Of a stretch of 7,581 nucleotides of DNA, positions 1 through 6,176 are shown in pieces. The position numbers and the translations under genes are program-made. How positions within the stretch are numbered: the stretch's first letter is position 1; every line of letters begins with the position of its first letter. The notes under the pieces are model-generated. The model was not told the origin of the DNA. It worked only from the letters and a program-made list of their open reading frames with translations, and did no database searches. Source of the DNA: Bacteroidales bacterium (GTDB lineage Bacteria > Bacteroidota > Bacteroidia > Bacteroidales > Muribaculaceae); the NCBI GenBank assembly GCA_014800065.1, contig JAAVGX010000062.1, forward strand, positions 1 through 7,581. The letters are read 5' to 3'.

Positions 1-204
1 ACTTACTGAATTTATACCGTCAGCCATGTTGCGCACTACATTATTAAGGTAGTCAAAACGGGCCAATGCTCCGGTTAGTGTTTCCGTCCATTTTTGGCTC
101 TTTTTTACCTCGGCCGTAAAATTACCGGTCGCGGCTGTCATGCCGTTAATGGTTGCGGAATAGTTACCACCAATGTTAAAAATGTAGTCAAAAACACTTG
201 ACAT
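1..204 (-). CDS. Probable phage tail tape measure protein, N-terminal 68 residues (runs off the window)
   Basis: The frame is open from an ATG at 204 to the window edge, giving 68 codons without a stop. The protein begins MSSVFDYIFNIGGNYSATIN and continues with an alternating polar/hydrophobic, helix-prone stretch (TAEVKKSQKWTETLTGALAR), followed by LNNVVRNMADGIN. This short N-terminal lead into amphipathic helix is typical of tape measure proteins, which set tail length and form the coiled core of the tail tube. Context supports the call: the gene lies directly downstream, on the same strand, of a tail-assembly-chaperone-like gene with a -1 frameshift signal, the usual order in siphophages and myophages. 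No Shine-Dalgarno is visible; the leader is A/T-rich, as is common in Bacteroidota. The rest of the gene, probably long, is outside the window, so the call rests on position and N-terminal character, not on a diagnostic motif. Confidence 0.6.
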   Translation of the reverse strand, partial: MSSVFDYIFNIGGNYSATINGMTAATGNFTAEVKKSQKWTETLTGALARFDYLNNVVRNMADGINSVS

Positions 205-227
205 GTCAGATATTTTTGTTATATTTG
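198..227 (+). promoter_or_regulatory. Candidate Bacteroidota-type promoter for the small membrane ORF
   Basis: TTG at 198-200 and TATATTTG at 220-227 are separated by 19 bp. This matches the Bacteroidota sigma-ABfr pattern (TTTG, about 19 bp, TAnnTTTG). Transcription would start near 234, giving a leader of under 20 nt before the ATG at 252. The upstream element overlaps the start of the divergent tape measure gene. The region is A/T-rich, so a chance match is possible. Confidence 0.4.
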
Positions 228-251
228 TTGCAGATTAAACGAGTAACAGCT

Positions 252-410
252 ATGAGCACCTTTTTACATACTATTTTTGTCATTGTAGCCAATGTTATTG
301 CCTGGGGTATGCTGGTAGCTGGTGTTATATGGTTTATTATAATCTCCTGGGTAGTTATAACCGGGAAAGGGAATAATAAAGGAAATACGCCCGGGCTTCC
401 TTGGCTCTAA
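252..410 (+). CDS. Small single-pass membrane protein, possibly a phage moron
   Basis: This 52-residue ORF starts MSTFLHTIFV. It has one long hydrophobic segment (about residues 6-36, rich in I, V, W, F) and ends in a short polar, glycine/asparagine-rich tail (about residues 37-52, with KGNNKGN). An in-frame ATG at 198 would add 18 residues, but the ATG at 252 is preferred because the promoter-like sequence lies just upstream of it. The ORF is antisense to the phage genes, sitting between the chaperone extension (stop at 409-407) and the tape measure start (204). Its stop codon (408-410) interlocks with that chaperone stop. A self-contained opposite-strand gene between tail genes is how phage morons look, but no function can be assigned. 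The competing minus-strand frame over 205-406 has no start codon and a low-complexity translation. No terminator is visible after the stop. Confidence 0.42.
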   Translation: MSTFLHTIFVIVANVIAWGMLVAGVIWFIIISWVVITGKGNNKGNTPGLPWL

Positions 411-741
411 CTCTTACCCTCGCCAAACAGTGACGCGATAAGCTCCGCCCGGTTTCGGTTTCTCCACCGCTCCAGCCATACAGCCTCGCAATAGAGTTGT
501 GCCCATTCCTCCTCCGTCTCTATTTTATCAATATCGACGTGCAGATTAGCGCGGATCAGGGCGCACCCCTTGGCGAAGCCGTCCTCTTCGTCAGACTCCG
601 CCAGTGTGTGCGCCTCTACAAGTTTTTTATTAGGCCCTGGAAGCCATTGAGCACTTCACCCAATTTCTTTTGAACCGCCATGAAGAGCAGCGCATCGGTA
701 CGCAATTCCTGACTGCCGCCCAGCCAGCAGTTGTTGAACAT
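407..741 (-). CDS. Phage tail assembly chaperone, -1 frameshift fusion product (GT-like)
   Basis: A -1 slip at A AAA AAC (628-622) changes the reading from the short frame into one that continues to TAG at 409-407, adding 71 residues to the first 40 (about 111 in total). The added part starts LVEAHTLAESDEEDGFAKG, has an acidic helix (DIDKIETEEEW) and then an aromatic/basic segment (YCEAVWLERWRNRNRAELIASLF). The downstream frame has no ATG of its own between its preceding TGA (658-656) and the slippery site, so it is readable only by frameshifting. In lambda-like tails the equivalent T domain recruits the tail tube protein to the chaperone-coated tape measure; the tape measure gene follows here too. 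Whether the protein is still made is doubtful if the gene has lost its N-terminal half. Confidence 0.55.
560..628 (-). promoter_or_regulatory. Programmed -1 ribosomal frameshift signal: slippery heptamer plus downstream stem
   Basis: Minus-strand 628-622 reads A AAA AAC, in register with the zero frame (ATA AAA AAC TTG TAG), a canonical X XXY YYZ site. After a 7-nt spacer (621-615), GGCGCAC at 614-608 pairs perfectly with GTGCGCC at 566-560. Inside the loop are weaker pairings: TGGCG (603-599) with CGCCA (575-571), or CGAAG (590-586) with CTTCG (578-574). Zero-frame translation stops at 618-616, while the -1 frame stays open to 407. The heptamer in frame, correct spacing, a GC-rich stem and position before the tape measure gene together make a strong case. 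Confidence 0.72.
616..741 (-). CDS. Phage tail assembly chaperone, short (pre-frameshift) product, probably N-terminally truncated
   Basis: From the ATG at 741 the frame gives 41 residues, from MFNNCWLGGSQELRTDALLF to GFQGLIKNL, then TAG at 618-616. The NCWLGG segment followed by an acidic/polar run and a Leu-rich helix ending in K-N-L resembles, from memory, the C-terminal end of tail assembly chaperones of Bacteroidota and Gram-positive phages; those are usually about 90-130 residues. Such proteins (lambda gpG type) coat the tape measure protein during tail assembly. The same frame is open upstream only back to a TAA at about 795-793 and has no other ATG there, so the N-terminal half seems lost or replaced. 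The ATG at 741 overlaps by one base the TGA of the upstream frame (TGATG), which could allow re-initiation. The gene ends two codons after a slippery heptamer. Confidence 0.55.
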   Translation of the reverse strand: MFNNCWLGGSQELRTDALLFMAVQKKLGEVLNGFQGLIKNL

Positions 742-902
742 CAGGTGGGGGAATTGTACTCTTGGGTATAGCTCCCTTCGGTCGCTTGACGAGGCTTACT
801 CTTTGAAAGGCCTCCGAGCATGACATTCACGCGTTGGTTCTGTAACTGCTTGTTAGTTTTTGCGACCTCTACCTTTTTACTGCTAACCAATGCGCTATGA
901 AC
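741..902 (-). pseudogene. Truncated reading frame at the phage/host junction, unidentified
   Basis: One minus-strand frame is open for 53 codons, from just after a TAA at 905-903 to TGA at 743-741. It contains VEVAKTNKQLQNQRVNVMLG and then a basic/polar end, SKSKPRQATEGSYTQEYNSP. The only ATG is at residue 28 (MLGGL). The frame breaks at about 905, where host promoter sequence begins, so it may be the 3' end of a phage gene cut at the prophage boundary. It may also be non-coding: a second frame through the same bases translates into QFPHLMFNNCWLGG and joins the chaperone frame, and the two cannot both be ancestral. I do not recognise the product. Together with 903-956 this stretch holds no other gene that I can support. 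Confidence 0.3.
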
Positions 903-908
903 TTAAAT

Positions 909-939
909 TTTAATATTCGGGGATTTATGCTTACCTTTG
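909..939 (+). promoter_or_regulatory. Bacteroidota-type promoter of the prenyl synthase-tatD-purT operon
   Basis: TACCTTTG at 932-939 fits the TAnnTTTG -7 box exactly. With a 19-bp spacer, the upstream element falls at 909-912 (TTTA, three of four matches to TTTG). Transcription would begin near 945-950, only about 10 nt before the ATG at 957. This argues that the in-frame upstream ATG at 897 is not used, because it would lie upstream of the transcript start. Confidence 0.6.
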
Positions 940-956
940 CGGTAAATTTTTTTGTA

Positions 957-1922
957 ATGGATTTCACTCTTGAAAATTTCTCAGGTATGGTGGACAGTGC
1001 TTTAGCTACACTAAAGTACCCCAAAACCGCACCGGCGCTTTTTGCTCCGGTTGCCTATACCTTCGAAGGCGGCGGAAAGCGTCTGCGCCCGTGTCTAACG
1101 CTGGCAGTATATTCGGCTTTGACTCACCAAAATCCTGAAAATGCATTAAATCAGGCTCTTGCGGTAGAGATGTTTCACAATTTCACGCTTCTGCATGATG
1201 ATGTGATGGATCGGGCAGAAATTCGCCGCGGCAGGCCTACAGTTCATTGTCGCTGGAACGATAATGTTGCCATTCTCTCCGGTGATGCCATGCTCACATA
1301 TGCGACCCAACTATTGGCAAAAGAAGCGGGCGACAAGTTGGATAAAATGCTCGACATGTTCAACAAAACGGCCATGGAAGTGTATCAGGGCCAGCAGTTG
1401 GATATGGAGTTTGAATCGCGCAATAACGTTTCAATTTCCGAATATCTGGAGATGATAGGTCTCAAAACTTCCGTACTGCTTGGCTGTGCATGCGCCTTGG
1501 GAGCTATTAAGGCCGATGCCTCCGACAAAGACACTGAGGCTATGTACTCCTATGGTTTCAAGATGGGACTGGCGTTTCAGCTTCGCGATGATTGGTTGGA
1601 TACTTTCGGGGATCCGGCGATTTTCGGTAAGGAAATTGGAGGAGACATTATAAATAATAAGAAAACTTGGCTCCTTATCACCGCGCATGAGGAAGAACCG
1701 GATGAAATTGAAGGCATACTCAGTGAGGACCTTGAGAACCACGAAAAAATATCACAGGTTATCCGCGTTTATAATCACCTTAACCTGAGCAGCCGCTGCG
1801 ATGAACTTTGTATCGAAATGGCACAAAGAGCTATCGAAAGCCTCAACAAGGTAACAATGGATGCAGATGCCCGCAACTTCTTCATTTCACTCGCACACAA
1901 AGCCGCAACGCGCACACACTGA
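957..1922 (+). CDS. ispA: Trans-type polyprenyl diphosphate synthase (farnesyl/geranylgeranyl-type)
   Basis: The product is 321 residues, the usual family length. It condenses isopentenyl diphosphate with an allylic diphosphate in the cytosol, supplying isoprenoids for undecaprenyl phosphate, menaquinone or related products. All family motifs are visible: GGGKRLRP at 38-45 (IPP binding), the first aspartate-rich motif DDVMD at 81-85 followed by RRGRPTVH, GQQLDME at 145-151, LKTS at 169-172, the second aspartate-rich motif DDWLD at 211-215, and GKEIGGD plus NNKKTW at 224-238. The first motif is DDxxD without the two-residue insertion of E. coli IspA. The fifth residue before it is Phe, which in this superfamily usually restricts products to C15-C20; that chain length is inference. 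The start at 957 is chosen because a promoter lies between it and the upstream ATG at 897. Its TGA overlaps the tatD ATG by one base. Confidence 0.9.
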   Translation: MDFTLENFSGMVDSALATLKYPKTAPALFAPVAYTFEGGGKRLRPCLTLAVYSALTHQNPENALNQALAVEMFHNFTLLHDDVMDRAEIRRGRPTVHCRWNDNVAILSGDAMLTYATQLLAKEAGDKLDKMLDMFNKTAMEVYQGQQLDMEFESRNNVSISEYLEMIGLKTSVLLGCACALGAIKADASDKDTEAMYSYGFKMGLAFQLRDDWLDTFGDPAIFGKEIGGDIINNKKTWLLITAHEEEPDEIEGILSEDLENHEKISQVIRVYNHLNLSSRCDELCIEMAQRAIESLNKVTMDADARNFFISLAHKAATRTH

Positions 1923-2719
1923 TGATAGATACCCATACACATCTCTACTTACCCGAATTCGATGATGCCGGCGAGCCCGGGGAGATGGGAGGACAGCAAG
2001 CGGCCGTGGAGCGAGCCATCAAAGCCGGGGTGAAGCATATGATTTTCCCTAATGTCGACCGTTCGACAATGGCGCCCATGCGTCGTCTGGCTTCGCTCAA
2101 ACCACATGCTACCTCCATGGCAATGGGTTTGCATCCCACTGAAATAAAGGAAAACTGGAAAGACGAACTGGACTTCATCATCACCGACCTTCGTAACAAT
2201 ATCGCGGATTATGTAGCGGTAGGTGAAGTCGGCATCGACTTATATTGGGATAAAACATTTGAGGCCGAGCAGATGAAGGCTTTCGATATGCAGGTAGCAG
2301 AGGCTGTGAAACTCAATCTACCCGTTATCATCCACTGCCGAGAGGGACTCGATCAATGTCTGGAAGTGTTAAAGGGCTATCCCGGCGTGAGGGCGGTATT
2401 CCACAGCTTTGGCGGCTCTGTGGAAGATGTTGACAAAATTCGTGGTGTAGGCGACTTCTATTTCGGCATCAACGGTATTGTCACATTCAAGAATTCCACA
2501 TTGCGAGAGGTGCTGCCGGCTATCGGAGTTCAAAGGATTCTAACCGAAACTGATGCGCCCTATCTGGCACCCGTGCCATTCCGCGGAAAGCGAAACGAAA
2601 GCGCCATGATGGGCAAAACACTCGAAGAGATTGCGCGCGCATTTAAGTTGACTCCCGGGGAGACAGAAGAAATCACAGAACAAAACGCAAAACAATTATT
2701 TGATAAACTACATAAATGA
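1922..2719 (+). CDS. tatD: TatD-family metal-dependent hydrolase (DNase-type)
   Basis: The product is 265 residues, typical for TatD. The family is a TIM-barrel metallo-hydrolase; characterised members are Mg-dependent exonucleases or D-aminoacyl-tRNA deacylases, so the substrate here is not certain. Metal ligands are all present: HTH at 5-7 (within DTHTHL), Glu102 in [10 protein letters not shown], His138 in IIHCREG, His161 in FHSFGG and Asp211 in LTETDAPYL. The C-terminal segment AKQLFDKL is also typical. The ATG at 1922 is chosen because the protein then begins directly with MIDTHTHL; an in-frame upstream ATG at 1808 lies deep inside the prenyl synthase and would add 38 unrelated residues. 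The TGATG junction with the upstream gene suggests translational coupling, and purT follows after 1 nt. Co-transcription with isoprenoid and purine genes gives no clear functional hint. Confidence 0.9.
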   Translation: MIDTHTHLYLPEFDDAGEPGEMGGQQAAVERAIKAGVKHMIFPNVDRSTMAPMRRLASLKPHATSMAMGLHPTEIKENWKDELDFIITDLRNNIADYVAVGEVGIDLYWDKTFEAEQMKAFDMQVAEAVKLNLPVIIHCREGLDQCLEVLKGYPGVRAVFHSFGGSVEDVDKIRGVGDFYFGINGIVTFKNSTLREVLPAIGVQRILTETDAPYLAPVPFRGKRNESAMMGKTLEEIARAFKLTPGETEEITEQNAKQLFDKLHK

Positions 2720-2720
2720 T

Positions 2721-3905
2721 ATGACAAAAATAGGATCAGTAATGACCCCCATCGGTCGTAAGGCTCTGCTTCTTGGCAGTGGCGAACTTGGCAAAGAGGT
2801 AGCTCTGGAGCTTCAGCGTCTTGGTGTTGAAGTAGTGGCCTGCGACAAATACCCCAACGCACCCGCAATGCAGGTGGCACATCGTTGCTATGTGTTCAAT
2901 ATGCTCGATGGAGCTAAACTGCGCGAAGTGGTGGAGCTGGAGAAACCCGACCACATCATACCTGAAATCGAGGCTATCGCCACACCCACTTTGGTAGAGC
3001 TCGAGAAGGAGGGCTATAATGTTACCCCTACAGCACAAGCTGCTTTCCTGACCATGAACCGCGAGGGAATCCGCCGTTTGGCCGCTGAAGAGCTGGGACT
3101 CAAAACATCCCCCTACCGCTTCGCATCAACATATGATGAATTTACCAAGGCAATCGAAGAAATCGGTCTGCCCGTAGTGGTTAAGCCGGTTATGAGTTCG
3201 TCCGGTCACGGTCAATCCACCGTACGCCGACCGGAAGACATTGAAAAGGCGTGGAAAGAAGCACAGGAAGGCGGTCGCGCAGGAGCCGGCCGAGTGATAG
3301 TCGAGGGTTTTGTGGATTTCGACTACGAAATAACCCTTCTGACAGTGCGCAGTGTTTCCGGGACACTCTTCTGCGAGCCTGTTGGACATATACAGGTTGA
3401 TGGCGACTACCGCTATTCCTGGCAACCCCAGCCTATGTCGGTCAAGGCAATCGAGCGTGCGCGCGAAGCCGCTGCGGCCATCACCACCGCCTTGGGAGGG
3501 TACGGTATCTTCGGTGTTGAGCTCTTCATCAAGGGTGATGACGTTATTTTCAGCGAAGTTTCGCCCCGACCTCACGATACAGGCATGGTGACAATGATTT
3601 CTCAGGACTTGAGCGAGTTCGCACTCCACGCCCGCGCTTTGCTGGGCCTTCCTGTACCTGCCATCCGATTCCTGGGAGCCTCAGCTTCCCGCGCTGTGGT
3701 TGTAGAGGGTGATACCGATAAGGTTGAATTCGACAACCTCGAAGAAGTTTTGGCAGAACCGGGTGTTCAGATCCGAATCTTCGGCAAACCGGAAGTTCGC
3801 GGGCATCGTCGCATGGGTGTAATTCTGGCTACAGATGAAGATGTAGAAAAAGCCCGTACCAAAGCGGAACGAGCTTACAAAGCATTGAAAGTCAACGTGC
3901 TTTAA
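2721..3905 (+). CDS. purT: Formate-dependent phosphoribosylglycinamide formyltransferase (GAR transformylase 2)
   Basis: PurT uses formate and ATP to convert GAR to formyl-GAR, the third step of purine synthesis, without needing 10-formyl-THF. The 394-residue product follows E. coli PurT (392, recalled) almost end to end: [12 protein letters not shown] matches the E. coli start, then [12 protein letters not shown] (19-26 is GSGELGKE), [22 protein letters not shown], the ATP-grasp loop MSSSGHGQ at 158-165, [35 protein letters not shown] with Glu267, [13 protein letters not shown] with Glu279, and a C-terminal [13 protein letters not shown]. The two glutamates are the ATP-grasp Mg ligands. His163 stands where I recall Lys in E. 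coli. The ATG at 2721 is chosen because it aligns with the E. coli start; the ATG at 2742 would remove the first seven residues. Its stop overlaps fthC on the other strand by 4 nt. Confidence 0.95.
   Translation: MTKIGSVMTPIGRKALLLGSGELGKEVALELQRLGVEVVACDKYPNAPAMQVAHRCYVFNMLDGAKLREVVELEKPDHIIPEIEAIATPTLVELEKEGYNVTPTAQAAFLTMNREGIRRLAAEELGLKTSPYRFASTYDEFTKAIEEIGLPVVVKPVMSSSGHGQSTVRRPEDIEKAWKEAQEGGRAGAGRVIVEGFVDFDYEITLLTVRSVSGTLFCEPVGHIQVDGDYRYSWQPQPMSVKAIERAREAAAAITTALGGYGIFGVELFIKGDDVIFSEVSPRPHDTGMVTMISQDLSEFALHARALLGLPVPAIRFLGASASRAVVVEGDTDKVEFDNLEEVLAEPGVQIRIFGKPEVRGHRRMGVILATDEDVEKARTKAERAYKALKVNVL
3846..3876 (-). terminator. Intrinsic terminator of the feoB-fthC operon, embedded in the purT 3' end
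   Basis: Transcribed leftwards, AAGCUCGU (3876-3869) pairs with ACGGGCUU (3857-3850), eight pairs with one U-G wobble. After a U-U mismatch, CCG pairs with UGG (one wobble), leaving a CUU loop. The RNA reads GGGCUUUUUC at the base, so five U follow the G/C part. The site begins about 25 nt after the fthC stop. In the opposite transcript both wobbles become A-C mismatches. Confidence 0.6.
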
Positions 3906-4468
3906 TGTGAATTTCTTCTGATTCGCCCTCTGAATATACCATGGCGGTCAGCTACAACAAAGTCGACGGGTACATCGTGCTCGTCGACTTCTATTTCATC
4001 CATAAGCTGAAAATCGTAGCATATGCCAACGGTGAGAGCTTTCGCGGTTTCGAGCAGCCGGTCATAATACCCTTTTCCGCGGCCGACACGATTTCCACTG
4101 CGGTCGTAAGCCACAGCAGGGACAATTACCATGTCGATGTCGTCGATACTTACCACATCATCTCCATCGGGTTCCTCGATTCGGAATGCACCCAGATGTA
4201 ACCGACTCTTGTCATAAGGCAAAATCTCAAGGTTCAGGCCATTCACGCGGGGTAGAAAGAACTCCTTCTCCTCGCCCATGAGGTCGAAGAACTCTCGTGT
4301 TGAAAGTTCGTCAGGGAGAGAGTTGTAGAGCAACACCTTGCGTGCCATCTTGAAAGCAGCCATAGAGTTGACAGCCTCAAAAACGCGATGCGCGGCTTCC
4401 AGTTGCTCGGATGCATCCATCATTGCTTTACGTGCGCGCACATGGCGGCGGATATCTTCTTTATTCAT
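3902..4468 (-). CDS. fthC: 5-formyltetrahydrofolate cyclo-ligase (5,10-methenyl-THF synthetase)
   Basis: This cytosolic enzyme uses ATP to convert 5-formyl-THF to 5,10-methenyl-THF, returning a dead-end folate to the one-carbon pool. The 188-residue product has the family layout: a basic N-terminal helix ([14 protein letters not shown]), [13 protein letters not shown] at 45-57 where family members have a conserved substrate-pocket strand, FFLPRV, FRIEEP at 95-100, and the signature [25 protein letters not shown], with the glycine-rich ATP/phosphate loop at 129-135. HDVPVDFVV at 164-172 is the conserved C-terminal motif. The ATG at 4468 overlaps the end of the S41 protease gene by 8 nt, suggesting coupled translation. 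Its last 4 nt overlap the purT stop on the other strand, and its 3' part carries the probable purT terminator. Confidence 0.9.
   Translation of the reverse strand: MNKEDIRRHVRARKAMMDASEQLEAAHRVFEAVNSMAAFKMARKVLLYNSLPDELSTREFFDLMGEEKEFFLPRVNGLNLEILPYDKSRLHLGAFRIEEPDGDDVVSIDDIDMVIVPAVAYDRSGNRVGRGKGYYDRLLETAKALTVGICYDFQLMDEIEVDEHDVPVDFVVADRHGIFRGRIRRNSH
3960..3997 (+). terminator. Intrinsic terminator of the ispA-tatD-purT operon, embedded in the fthC coding sequence
   Basis: At 3960-3990 AAGTCGACG and CGTCGACTT form a perfect 9-bp inverted repeat. In the rightward RNA the stem extends inwards to 14 pairs (two G-U wobbles) around a 3-nt loop, and is followed by the U-rich run CUAUUUC. It starts 54 nt after the purT stop. 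On the opposite strand it encodes the conserved VDEHDVPVD segment of fthC. In that transcript the wobbles become C-A mismatches, so the hairpin is stronger for the purT RNA. The U-tract is interrupted, which lowers certainty. Confidence 0.55.
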
Positions 4469-6113
4469 TACTTTCGTTGCTGTTTTTAATCAATAAATCG
4501 TTAATTGCTCCGGATTCGAGTCGGTTGATGGCCTCAATAACGACCGGGTCGGAGGTGTTTACCACTTCAAAGTAACCATCCATACCAAGAATATCCCTGG
4601 CAATAAGAGCTTTTAACTGATTAACAATCAATGGCGCGGAAATGTTGATATAGTACCATCGCGGAGCTACACCTTTTTGCGAAGCATAGTTGACGAACGA
4701 CTGGAGCAGGATACCATCGGAGGGGAGTTTGGTGAGCATTTCGGCTAAATCGCGGCTTTCGGTGAGAGATTCGCGGTTTAGGTCGGCATATTCGTAGGCG
4801 AAGTTGCGGAGTAAGCCGGCATTTGCAACCTTGATGTAGTAATTTGTGATTCCGGTGGTGTCGCTTGGAATGAAGATGTCCGGAATAATACCTCCGCTAC
4901 CATAAACCGGACGACCGGACATGGTGTAGAATATATTTGTGGAGTCCACGGGTATGCTGTCGGCAGAGAAAATTTCGCCCTTGGAATAGCGTTCGTACAC
5001 TTCGGCCTCGTACTCATAGTTGTGTCCGGGCGTGTAGGTTTTCTGGATGCAACGTCCTGAGGGGGTGTAGTATCGTTGAACGGTCAGTCGGAATTCGCTG
5101 GAGTCAGGGAGTTCGAAGGAACGCTGGACGAGTCCTTTGCCGAAAGTGCGCCGTCCAATGATTAGAGCGCGGTCGTTGTCCTGCATAGCACCGGCCATAA
5201 TCTCGCTGGAGCTTGCTGTAAATTCGTCAACCAGGACGACCAATGGGCGAGAAGCATATGCACCCGAACCATCAGAAAAGAGAATATTGTCCTGCGAAGG
5301 AATTCGGCCCTTAGTCATTACGATGAGTTGATTCGGGGCTAAAAATTCGTTGGCCATCAGCACGGCGGGGTTCATATATCCTCCGGTGTTTCCTCGCAAG
5401 TCCAAAATATATGCTTTTGCGCCATCGTACTGAAGCTGAGCCATCACCGACATAAATTCAGGATATGTATTATCGGCAAATTTGCCCAGACGGATGTAGC
5501 CGATGGTGTCGTTGATCATATAGCTTGCATCGATGGGGCTCACGGGTACTTCATCACGCACAAGGTCGAAGTTCAGGGGTTGGGCCGAGGCACCGCGCTT
5601 GACGGTAATGGTTACCGGAGTACCTTTCGGGCCGCGGAGGCGATGGAAAACATCGTCGGTTTTGGTTCCGTTTCCGGCAATAGTTTCACCATCTACGGCA
5701 ATGATTTTGTCGCCGGGCATAACACCGGCGCCCTCAGCAGCTCCTCCGTTGATTACTTCGAGGACTACCAAGGTGTCGTTCATCATCTGGAATGAGATTC
5801 CAATGCCATAGAATGAGCTTTCGAGGTCGCGGTTGGCCGCGGCTCTTTGACGAGCTGAGAAATAAGCCGAATGAGGGTCGAGATTCTGAAGCAAGTCCGG
5901 AATCGTTTTTTCCACAAGGCTGTCGAAAGCTACCTCGTCAACGTAATTGTTCTCTATGATACCGAAGATTCGGTCAAGTTTCTGTCGGGAGGGGATTGTG
6001 GGATCCTGCCTTGACAGGAAGTATCCGGTCCAAACTCCGGCAACAAGGCATACGGCGGCCACCACGGGCAACCATAGCATATATTTTCTATTAGTATTAT
6101 TTTCTTGACTCAT
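4461..6113 (-). CDS. Membrane-anchored S41-family C-terminal processing protease
   Basis: This 550-residue CTP/Prc-type serine protease has a short polar N-terminus (SQENNTNRK), one hydrophobic anchor at about 13-34, an N-terminal helical segment with the typical LLQNLDPHSAYFS, a PDZ domain at about 90-175 (GIGISFQM, then GVMPGDKIIAVDGE), and the catalytic core from about 190. The core includes ILDLRGNTGGYMNPAV at 236-251. The Ser-Lys dyad is Ser301 (EFTASSSEIMAGAM) and Lys326 (RTFGKGLVQ), with Gln330 as the third conserved residue; the Ser-Lys-Gln spacing of 25 and 4 is that of E. coli Prc and B. subtilis CtpB. A C-terminal domain of about 130 residues with a poorly recognisable fold follows GGIIPDIFIP. 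It is probably periplasmic and cleaves C-termini of envelope proteins. The start at 6113 lies 63 nt after the deaminase gene. Confidence 0.92.
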   Translation of the reverse strand: MSQENNTNRKYMLWLPVVAAVCLVAGVWTGYFLSRQDPTIPSRQKLDRIFGIIENNYVDEVAFDSLVEKTIPDLLQNLDPHSAYFSARQRAAANRDLESSFYGIGISFQMMNDTLVVLEVINGGAAEGAGVMPGDKIIAVDGETIAGNGTKTDDVFHRLRGPKGTPVTITVKRGASAQPLNFDLVRDEVPVSPIDASYMINDTIGYIRLGKFADNTYPEFMSVMAQLQYDGAKAYILDLRGNTGGYMNPAVLMANEFLAPNQLIVMTKGRIPSQDNILFSDGSGAYASRPLVVLVDEFTASSSEIMAGAMQDNDRALIIGRRTFGKGLVQRSFELPDSSEFRLTVQRYYTPSGRCIQKTYTPGHNYEYEAEVYERYSKGEIFSADSIPVDSTNIFYTMSGRPVYGSGGIIPDIFIPSDTTGITNYYIKVANAGLLRNFAYEYADLNRESLTESRDLAEMLTKLPSDGILLQSFVNYASQKGVAPRWYYINISAPLIVNQLKALIARDILGMDGYFEVVNTSDPVVIEAINRLESGAINDLLIKNSNESNE

Positions 6114-6121
6114 ATCAAAGT

Positions 6122-6158
6122 AAGTTCAACTTTAACCCATCTCAGAGCGAGGCGGGTT
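6122..6158. repeat. Inverted repeats between the deaminase and protease genes
   Basis: Two small dyads fill most of the only real gap in the minus-strand operon. AACCCATCTC at 6134-6143 pairs with GAGGCGGGTT at 6149-6158 around a 5-nt loop (one A-C mismatch and one G-T wobble). Next to it, AAGTT-C-AACTT at 6122-6132 is a perfect small palindrome, 9 nt upstream of the protease start. Neither is followed by a T-run on either strand, so they do not look like terminators. They could be an mRNA processing or binding site, or chance. Confidence 0.35.
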
Positions 6159-6176
6159 ATCGTGCATAAATTTGAA

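Noticed and set aside
205..406. Minus-strand frame between the chaperone stop and the tape measure start as an extra tail gene
   Set aside because: It is open for about 49 codons but has no start codon, and its translation is low-complexity (Pro, Tyr, Asn, Gly).
742..880. Possible group II intron or transposon end, because the sequence looked vaguely familiar and has small GGG/CCC dyads
   Set aside because: No intron boundary, domain V, reverse transcriptase or transposase residues could be identified.
820..900. 26-codon plus-strand ORF beginning MTFTRWFCN that resembles a signal peptide
   Set aside because: It is very short, has no promoter or mature domain, and is antisense to the open minus-strand phage frame.
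897..956. Upstream in-frame ATG that would add 20 residues to the prenyl synthase
   Set aside because: The added residues are A/T-driven and hydrophobic, and the operon promoter (909-939) lies downstream of this ATG, so the transcript would not include it.
3126..3629. 167-codon minus-strand ORF opposite purT
   Set aside because: It is a shadow of the purT frame, with a translation rich in Cys/His and no recognisable motifs, and purT is intact on the other strand.
5533..5811. Plus-strand ORFs opposite the S41 protease
   Set aside because: They are antisense to conserved PDZ-domain codons, show no domain features and have no promoter.
6114..6122. TTACTTTG on the minus strand as a promoter for the protease
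   Set aside because: It differs from TAnnTTTG, has no upstream element at the right distance, and would leave almost no leader before the ATG.
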